Shown here in pieces: positions 49,451 through 55,335 of a DNA stretch of 55,335 nucleotides; position 1 is the stretch's first letter, and each line of letters opens with the position of its first letter. The stretch spans positions 1-55,335 of the forward strand of contig JAHYIS010000011.1 in the NCBI GenBank assembly GCA_019429385.1. The letters are read 5' to 3'. The translations under genes and the position numbers were made by a program. Source of the DNA: ANME-2 cluster archaeon. Lineage in GTDB: Archaea > Halobacteriota > Methanosarcinia > Methanosarcinales > Methanocomedenaceae. The notes below the pieces were generated by a model. That model searched no databases. It was not told the DNA's origin and saw only the letters and a program-made list of their open reading frames with translations.

Positions 49451-49760
49451 TAATTAAAAATCGGAAAATCAAATATTTAATGTTTTCCGATATCCAGAAA
49501 ATATTGTCCATATTAGGCGAGTAATCGTTGAAGATTGTATTTTAAGGATAATTCTCGCCGTATCGTGTATTATATTATCATCCAGATAAATATCCGGAAA
49601 ACATTCCTGAAGTCTTCAGAAAAACTTTTATGCAAAACATCATTTAGTTATAAAATAGTATTTATAAAGAACCGGCTTGAAAAAGATTAAGGAAAACAAC
49701 CTGGCATGAGAACTGCTGATTAATCACTGTTAACCAGGGCAGGGAGCACATGGGAATAGT
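49451..49760. promoter_or_regulatory. Divergent intergenic region with 9-bp inverted repeat
   Basis: The 310 bases between cysteate synthase and the M48-like gene hold no gene. ATCGGAAAA (49460-49468) and TTTTCCGAT (49483-49491) form an inverted repeat with a 14-base spacer, close to the cysteate synthase start. AT-rich TATA-like sequence (around 49655-49670) may drive the surface locus. Confidence 0.45.
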
Positions 49761-50663
49761 ATGAAAGATACATCGAAAATATATCTGGTCTTTATTGGAG
49801 CATCTGTGGTAATTTGTACCATAACTGCAGCAGCCGGATATTTTTTATCCAAATCTCAAGGGATACTATATGGTGGTGCAGCAGGCCTTATTATTTCCGG
49901 GATGGCTGCAGGAAGTTTGTATTATCTGCCCTCTTTCATTATGGTAAGAATCTACGGTGGCAAGGAATTGTTGAAAGACGATTCTCCTGAGTTTATCGAA
50001 ACCGTCAAAGAATTTGCAGGAATAGTTGATATTCCTGTCCCCCGATTCTATCTGTCAGATAAAGATATTCCACTGATATTCACGGTTGGGCGGGACTGTA
50101 ATTCAGCCTCCATTGTATTGACTCACGCGTTCATGGATATACTATCCTCAGAGGAACTGACCTGTGCGATAATCCATGAGATGTCACGTATCAAACTGAA
50201 CCAGATATACAGGCGAACCCTGGTGGCATTTACCGCAGGCATATTGACCATGTGCTCGACAATGTTCTTTTGGGGTGCACTGCTCACAGGCTTTGGCCAG
50301 GAAGATGACCCTGCGCCCCGCATCATACAATTTCTTGCCAGGGCACTCGTCGCCCCTCCGGCAGCCGCATTCATATTATTGACATTACCTGCGGATGGGG
50401 AATATAGTGTAGACAAAATGGCAGTAGAATTTTGTAAAGGGCCGAGAGTCTATGTCCGGATGCTTGCGAAGATGGGGAGACATTTCATGGAGAACAGGCA
50501 TGAGGGAATAAATCCTTCCCATGGATTGCTGAACATTGTCAATCCTCTGCCCCAGAGTAATGATATTGAAGATGATTTTTATGCGCTTTTTAAAACACAT
50601 CCGGAACTGAGTGAGCGAATAAAAACGGTACAGACCGAATGGGCGGAGAGTGGGCTCGTATGA
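49761..50663 (+). CDS. M48-like membrane protein with degraded zinc site
   Basis: A 300-residue membrane protein homologous to HtpX/M48 metalloproteases: two N-terminal TM helices, then VDIPVPRFYLSDKDIPLIFTVGRD (HtpX-like), VLTHAFMDILSSEELTCAIIHEMSRIKLN, two further TM helices, and ADGEYSVDKMAVEF. M48 enzymes need HExxH plus a downstream Glu. Here the motif reads H139-E140-M-S-R143, so the second zinc histidine is arginine, while the downstream ExxxD is kept. Probably a non-proteolytic relative, perhaps a scaffold or regulator. It is the first gene of an operon with a small membrane protein (ATGA overlap) and a giant surface protein. No strong ribosome binding site. Confidence 0.75.
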   Translation: MKDTSKIYLVFIGASVVICTITAAAGYFLSKSQGILYGGAAGLIISGMAAGSLYYLPSFIMVRIYGGKELLKDDSPEFIETVKEFAGIVDIPVPRFYLSDKDIPLIFTVGRDCNSASIVLTHAFMDILSSEELTCAIIHEMSRIKLNQIYRRTLVAFTAGILTMCSTMFFWGALLTGFGQEDDPAPRIIQFLARALVAPPAAAFILLTLPADGEYSVDKMAVEFCKGPRVYVRMLAKMGRHFMENRHEGINPSHGLLNIVNPLPQSNDIEDDFYALFKTHPELSERIKTVQTEWAESGLV

Positions 50664-50917
50664 AGGTACTGGAATATGTGATTGTAACACAAGAAAAGAT
50701 CAATGATGCATATATGAGCATCCCGCGATGGAAAAAAACACTGCTGTACAGCCTGATATCCCATTCCATGATACTGTTTGGCATTATTGTCGTCTATACG
50801 TTCGCAAATAAAGATTTCAAGGTGCAGGATTCCCTTATTATTACCGGTGTCTATCTTGGTGTGCTGGCCACAACTCACAGTATCATGTACCTGGTGTTTA
50901 GGAACAGGTTACGATGA
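50660..50917 (+). CDS. Small two-TM membrane protein
   Basis: An 85-residue protein with an N-terminal amphipathic stretch (MKVLEYVIVTQEKINDAYMSIPRWKK) and two hydrophobic helices (TLLYSLISHSMILFGIIVVYTF and SLIITGVYLGVLATTHSIMYLVF). The ATG overlaps the stop of the M48-like gene, so translation is coupled. No family recognised. It precedes the DUF1616/S-layer fusion by 42 bases and is presumably part of the same surface-assembly unit. Confidence 0.65.
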   Translation: MKVLEYVIVTQEKINDAYMSIPRWKKTLLYSLISHSMILFGIIVVYTFANKDFKVQDSLIITGVYLGVLATTHSIMYLVFRNRLR

Positions 50918-50959
50918 GGTTTTCAATGAGGATAATTGTTATAACGAGGTTGTAATCAC

Positions 50960-53900
50960 ATGAAAAGACAACTGCTTCAATCACCATGGATCGACCTGTA
51001 TCTGGTACTTGCTACGAATGCACTGGCCATCCTTTTCATACTTATCCCACCGTTCAATGAGACGCCGCTCCGTATCCCCCTGGCCCTGGTACTCTTACTG
51101 TTCCTCCCCGGATACGTGTTCATTGCAGCACTGTTCCCGGGACGCGATATCAGCGGGATAGAACGGTTCACCCTGAGCGTGGGGCTGAGCATTGCCATAA
51201 CGGTCTTTGACGGTTTTGCGATTAGTGTCACAGTCTGGCGTTTCAGGCCGACATCCATCGTGGTCTCGCTTACGCTCATAATCCTGTTCTTTATGCTTAT
51301 TACCTATTTTATGAGAAGGCGGCTGCCTCCTGAGCAGCGTTTTGTTCCCGATGCCCGGCCGTTCATTGAATCCCTGAAGACGAAAGAAGAGATGACCGAT
51401 ATTGAGAAGGCATTGATTATTGCAATGGTCGGGTCCATCATCATTGCCAGCGGTATGCTCATCTATGCAAAGCTTACTTTTGAACCGGAGCAGTTCACGG
51501 CCCTGTATATCCTTGGCCCGGGCGGGAAAGCGGAAGGATACCAGACAAACCTTTCTTTTGGCGAGACGACGACCACCCTTGTCGGGATAGAGAATTACGA
51601 ACATGCACGAGTGAACTATACTTTGCAGGTGGTGCTTGGAGGTGTGGTCCTGACCGAAAGGGAGGTTCGCCTGGGTCATAATGAGAAATGGGTTGAGAAT
51701 GTGACATATATCCCTTATGTTATAGGTGAGAAGATAAAACTCGAATTTTTATTATTTAAAGAAGGAACCGGGGGGACCTATCGTTCAGTACATCTCTGGG
51801 TCAATTCACAGATCGATAAAAATAATTCCGGTGGTATTGAGAGTTACCTTGTATCCGTACCACAGGTTATCAACGGAAATATGGAGGATAATAGCGGCTG
51901 GATGTTTTCAGGGAGTCCGGTCTTTACAGGAAATTATTCGAATAAGACCTGGATTTCGAAATCACGTTCATACCAGGTCAATATCCTTAAAGGTGAGAAT
52001 GGACAGACTGTTAGGCAAGGGTATTTCGGTGCAGTTTACCAGGATATCAACGCGTCGAGGGAAGGGCCGGCAGTCTTAGCATTCAATGTAAAGGATTCGG
52101 ATACTTCCAGGACCGAAGGGAATTACCTGAAGCAGGTGCTGTTCAATAACAAAGTTATCTGGGAGGAGGATACTGCGGGTGATGAAGGGTGGCAGCATGT
52201 TGAATCCCTGGTCAGGTTGTCTGGAACCAACCGCATTATGCTGCGGGTAAATGCGCTAAAGAGCCTTCAGAACCAGAGTATGAGTGTCTGGTGGGATGAT
52301 ATCCAGTTGAAGACACTTACCAACCTGAACATCCAAAACTGGAATTCCAATGTGACCCTCGGGGTCCCGACGACTATCACCGTGGCAGTGGAAAATTATG
52401 AGACTGATTTTACAGACTACACCCTTGAGATTAGGCTGGACGGTGTCCCTGTCAGCAGTCAGAGGTTCTGGCTTGCCGGCCGGGAAGACCGGGTAGAGGA
52501 CATATCATTCATTCCCGAGGCGGTCGGTCCTGATATTAAACTGGAGGCCGTGTTGTATCGGGGAGATGATGAAGAGCCTTACCGTATTGACGGGGTGTTG
52601 ATAGTATCTTCCATTGACTATGACGATCTTGCTGGTGTGCTTCACTATGCGATAACGCCACCTGAACTTCTCAACGGCAATATGGAATATTCATCCATCT
52701 GGCAATTTACCGGGGTCAACTTTAGCGGGAATTATACTGACGTTACGTCCCGTTCGCCGGTGCTCTCGTATGAGATGAAGCAGGGGCCGGGTAATTACTC
52801 AGGTACTGGCGATTTTGGAGCAGCCTACCAGTATGTCAATGGTTCACCGAAAGGTCTGGCATTGCTCGTATTTGATGTGAAGGATTCTATTACTTCGAAC
52901 AGGCCGGGTTATCATACTAAGCAGGTGTTGTTGAACGACAGGGTTGTGTGGGAAGATGACGCTGCGGGCAATGAGGGCTGGGAACATGTTGAGGTCCCGG
53001 TCATGCTGCTGAGGAATAACCGGATCGAACTGAAGGTACGGGAACTGCAGGGAAATCCTGACAGGGTACAGGTATGGTGGGATGATGTGGCGTTTGCGTC
53101 TTTCTTTGACCGGAATTTAAGTGGTGTCAAAACAGGGGGCTCCGGCAGCGAGCTTGAGATCCGGGGGAATGTGCTTTCTACAAAGGCGGGTCAAACGGTC
53201 ACAATATCGAGCGGGGATTATACTGACCTTTATTCAACCGAAGACCTTTCCTTCCATTTCACCAGTGATGGCGCTGTGGGCGTGGGAGATGCTATCTATA
53301 ATACTACCCGTGCCAGTTCCGGTAGTATCTGGTATAAGGGTGAGAAATACTATTCTGTCAATCCCTTGAAAGCTGATACGTTGACCGACATTATCATAAA
53401 CAGCGCGTCGAAGACCATGAAAACAGGTGATACCTGGGCACTTGAGAATGGTTACAATATAACGATATTATCTATCAATGGTTTTGATGGTTCTGCTGTC
53501 CTGGAGTTGCGGAGAAATGGTCTTGTGATCACTACGGAAACACTGTCGTTCGATGAGATATTCGAATACAGGACAACAGCAGCAGGGATAAACAATTACA
53601 AAATGCTTACCTTTAAGGTAGGGAGTGTATCACCTGAAAGTGTCAGGATAACAAACCTGTATCTCTATTCAGATGCTCCCCGCCAGGTCAGTATCGGTGA
53701 CAGGTATGGTGAATTCCAGGTGGACGACATCCAGGCCGACCGCATTATCTTTACAAACCCGGCCACTATTGAGTTCACGAATCCCACCAGTCTTCTGGAC
53801 AACAGGGTTCGGTTCAAGGTTGCAGATGATAGGGAGAGGGCGTATGCCTATACTATTAAGACAAAACCAGGGACGTACAGGGTGAAAGGTTCGTCATACA

Positions 53901-54598
53901 ATGTCGGAGCGGGACATTGGATGAACCTGAGTGGTGAGAACTTCAGGCCTTTTGGGTATGACCTGGATTCAGGAACATCCTATGAAGCTTTGAACATGTA
54001 CTTTACCAATGATAACTATGTCAAGATAGGCGATGCTACGTACCGGGCGACCCTCAGCAGTGGAGAGATTGGATTTTTAGGAGGGGTATATGCACCGGTC
54101 GGCAAAAACAAGGTCGATCTGCTGAGCCGGATATTGGTACATGATGACGAGAAGTCGCTACGGCTCAGGGAACCTTATTTGTTAAAGGATGGGTATATCC
54201 TGACATTCTGGGATATCACCAATGATGGTGCGCTGCTGGAACTTACCAAAAACGGGGTGATGGTTGATTCGAACATCTTTCCACAAGGGCGAACGGTTGC
54301 ATTTACGAGTGTGTTTGGTAATGAAAAAATTACCTTCTTTGAATGCAAGATAGAATCAATTATCGGGGAGAGGATATTATTGAAGGACATCAGGCAATAT
54401 TCACAAACTCCGGTGCAGCTTTCTCTTGGGAAACGTTACGGTGATTTTAAGGTAACTGAGATGACCGGGAATGGGGTCGTTATGGAGAATGCCGAGCCAA
54501 TAACCATTGATGATGAATATACGTTACTGGATAACTGGATACGGTTCGATGTGAGCGGGACCAGTGCAACTCCTTATGTGGAAGTCATACTGCAATGA
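50960..54598 (+). CDS. Giant DUF1616 / CARDB-like / S-layer-domain surface protein
   Basis: A 1212-residue protein. Residues about 1-170 hold four or five TM helices of a DUF1616-type membrane domain (LLFLPGYVFIAALFPGRDISGIERFTLSVGLSIAIT). After the last helix comes a large outside part. This has two copies of a CARDB/NEW3-like module (GIENYEHARVNYTLQVVLGGV and AVENYETDFTDYTLEIRLDGV), each followed by a carbohydrate-binding-like module (NGNMEDNSGWMFSG and NGNMEYSSIWQFTG ... VWWDDI). The C-terminus has two repeats resembling the Methanosarcina S-layer duplication domain (WALENGYNITILSINGFDGSAVLELRRNGL and YLLKDGYILTFWDITNDGALLELTKNGV). No PGF tail is present; the TM domain anchors it. It is convergent with the archaeosortase gene. 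Confidence 0.75.
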   Translation: MKRQLLQSPWIDLYLVLATNALAILFILIPPFNETPLRIPLALVLLLFLPGYVFIAALFPGRDISGIERFTLSVGLSIAITVFDGFAISVTVWRFRPTSIVVSLTLIILFFMLITYFMRRRLPPEQRFVPDARPFIESLKTKEEMTDIEKALIIAMVGSIIIASGMLIYAKLTFEPEQFTALYILGPGGKAEGYQTNLSFGETTTTLVGIENYEHARVNYTLQVVLGGVVLTEREVRLGHNEKWVENVTYIPYVIGEKIKLEFLLFKEGTGGTYRSVHLWVNSQIDKNNSGGIESYLVSVPQVINGNMEDNSGWMFSGSPVFTGNYSNKTWISKSRSYQVNILKGENGQTVRQGYFGAVYQDINASREGPAVLAFNVKDSDTSRTEGNYLKQVLFNNKVIWEEDTAGDEGWQHVESLVRLSGTNRIMLRVNALKSLQNQSMSVWWDDIQLKTLTNLNIQNWNSNVTLGVPTTITVAVENYETDFTDYTLEIRLDGVPVSSQRFWLAGREDRVEDISFIPEAVGPDIKLEAVLYRGDDEEPYRIDGVLIVSSIDYDDLAGVLHYAITPPELLNGNMEYSSIWQFTGVNFSGNYTDVTSRSPVLSYEMKQGPGNYSGTGDFGAAYQYVNGSPKGLALLVFDVKDSITSNRPGYHTKQVLLNDRVVWEDDAAGNEGWEHVEVPVMLLRNNRIELKVRELQGNPDRVQVWWDDVAFASFFDRNLSGVKTGGSGSELEIRGNVLSTKAGQTVTISSGDYTDLYSTEDLSFHFTSDGAVGVGDAIYNTTRASSGSIWYKGEKYYSVNPLKADTLTDIIINSASKTMKTGDTWALENGYNITILSINGFDGSAVLELRRNGLVITTETLSFDEIFEYRTTAAGINNYKMLTFKVGSVSPESVRITNLYLYSDAPRQVSIGDRYGEFQVDDIQADRIIFTNPATIEFTNPTSLLDNRVRFKVADDRERAYAYTIKTKPGTYRVKGSSYNVGAGHWMNLSGENFRPFGYDLDSGTSYEALNMYFTNDNYVKIGDATYRATLSSGEIGFLGGVYAPVGKNKVDLLSRILVHDDEKSLRLREPYLLKDGYILTFWDITNDGALLELTKNGVMVDSNIFPQGRTVAFTSVFGNEKITFFECKIESIIGERILLKDIRQYSQTPVQLSLGKRYGDFKVTEMTGNGVVMENAEPITIDDEYTLLDNWIRFDVSGTSATPYVEVILQ

Positions 54599-54606
54599 AA
54601 GATAGA

Positions 54607-55335
54607 TTATGTATTTTTTATTCCCTTACGTCGTGTCATTTCATTTAATATATACAACAATATTCCGGCAACGATGGTAAAGATGATCCAGCCCAGGTGG
54701 GTATGGACGAACATCATGGTCTCACTCCCATACGAAAATCCTACTAAGTAGAGTACGAGGATCCTGAATATGTTGGAAGTGTATGCAACGATTGCCGTGA
54801 TGAAAAGAATTATATAGATGTGGCTGTTGTTGAACTTCTCCAGTTTTGTGTAACCCATAATGATGCCGATGAGCATGAACATGGAATAGAGGCCGGAACA
54901 GGGGCCTCCGATGACAACGCTCATCTCTTCCACGCCTGCCATGCGGACGGTCTCGGTGCCGATAACCTCGATGGGGACTTGCAGGATGTGCAGGATGGAT
55001 ACAACCGGGAGCAGGACGAAATAGTGGTCGAAGATATGGGTGAAATTGATGTTGAGACGACCGAACAGGCTGAAGAATACCAGGAATAGTACGAGGAAGG
55101 TGGCTGACATGTATGCAGTGAAGGTTCCCATTCTGCGCAGTTCATTATTATTGGTGCCGTAAGCTATCAGGGAGCCGCCAAAGAGGAATGTCATGATGTC
55201 GAGGGTGCCCAGCCGGCTTTGGGATGATATGTTAAAGACGATATCGCTCAGTACGATGCCCAGGCCGAGCAACATGAGCATTTTGTGGTCACTTTTAACC
55301 TCATCATCCAAATTGCCGAGTTTGATCTTTGAAAT
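54607..55335 (-). CDS. Archaeosortase/exosortase family transpeptidase (5' end may lie outside the window)
   Basis: A polytopic protein of about eight TM helices. The catalytic triad is visible: Cys in GGPCSGLYSMFMLIGII, Arg in SNIFRILVLYLVG and His in HTHLGWIIFTIVAG, as in exosortase/archaeosortase enzymes that cut and anchor PGF/PEF-type C-terminal tails. A TTG at 55311 could start translation (LDDEVKSDHK), but the frame stays open to the right edge (ISKIKLGNLDDEV), so the true start may be outside. The subtype cannot be assigned by eye. Likely clients in the window are the PGF-tailed cytochromes at 7103, 16456 and 21963. Confidence 0.85.
   Translation of the reverse strand: MSKIKLGNLDDEVKSDHKMLMLLGLGIVLSDIVFNISSQSRLGTLDIMTFLFGGSLIAYGTNNNELRRMGTFTAYMSATFLVLFLVFFSLFGRLNINFTHIFDHYFVLLPVVSILHILQVPIEVIGTETVRMAGVEEMSVVIGGPCSGLYSMFMLIGIIMGYTKLEKFNNSHIYIILFITAIVAYTSNIFRILVLYLVGFSYGSETMMFVHTHLGWIIFTIVAGILLYILNEMTRRKGIKNT

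Overview
The window reads as a chromosome segment of a methane-metabolising archaeon of the Methanosarcinales/ANME-2 type. A 'Ca. Methanoperedens'-like lineage is my best guess, made from gene content and not from a search. Archaeal markers are geranylgeranylglyceryl-phosphate synthase, a geranylgeranyl reductase, ribosomal protein L40e, an archaeosortase, PGF-type C-terminal sorting tails and BRE/TATA promoters. Methyl-coenzyme M metabolism is implied by a cysteate synthase next to a fused sulfopyruvate decarboxylase (coenzyme M synthesis) and by an HdrA-MvhD fusion. Multihaem c-type cytochromes, complex-iron-sulfur-molybdoenzyme (CISM) modules and a duplicated Tat system point to respiratory electron export.

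Layout. 1-6.5 kb is housekeeping: a leuB/DUF/leuD-type operon, a YjbQ-like protein, a radical SAM protein, and L40e with GGGP synthase. 6.7 kb holds tRNA-Leu(UAA). 7.1-13.4 kb holds an octahaem cytochrome, a presenilin-like protease, HdrA-MvhD, a small unknown protein and a SAM hydrolase. 13.4-29.0 kb is a dense extracytoplasmic redox region: a PsrABC-like Mo-enzyme operon, a DsrJOP-like cytochrome/Fe-S/NrfD operon lacking a catalytic subunit, 11-haem and monohaem cytochromes, small membrane proteins, and three paralogues of a multi-TM protein family with four invariant histidines. Two of these follow a ribbon-helix-helix-like regulator. 29.1-31.3 kb is a divergent Tat locus with two TatC and two TatA.

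32.0-43.1 kb lies between 59-bp near-identical direct repeats, one of them inside an intact tRNA-Ser(CGA) gene and the other a tRNA 3' fragment. This is the geometry of an element integrated at a tRNA 3' end. It carries a flavin-less HdrA-like polyferredoxin, a TorD-type chaperone, a membrane-bound periplasmic formate dehydrogenase and an IS1634-like insertion sequence. The tRNA-Ser itself appears to contain a D-arm intron.

43.3-49.5 kb: a PAS histidine kinase with an in-frame stop, a TatD-associated radical SAM protein, geranylgeranyl reductase and the coenzyme M genes. 49.8-55.3 kb is a cell-surface locus: a catalytically dead M48-like protein, a small membrane protein, a giant DUF1616/S-layer-domain fusion and an archaeosortase.

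Working model (inference): soluble HdrA proteins handle cytoplasmic electrons. The NrfD/cytochrome b modules exchange electrons with the membrane quinone or methanophenazine pool. Tat-exported Mo and Fe-S subunits and PGF-tailed cytochromes carry electrons at the cell surface. Archaeosortase processing would anchor the PGF-tailed proteins.
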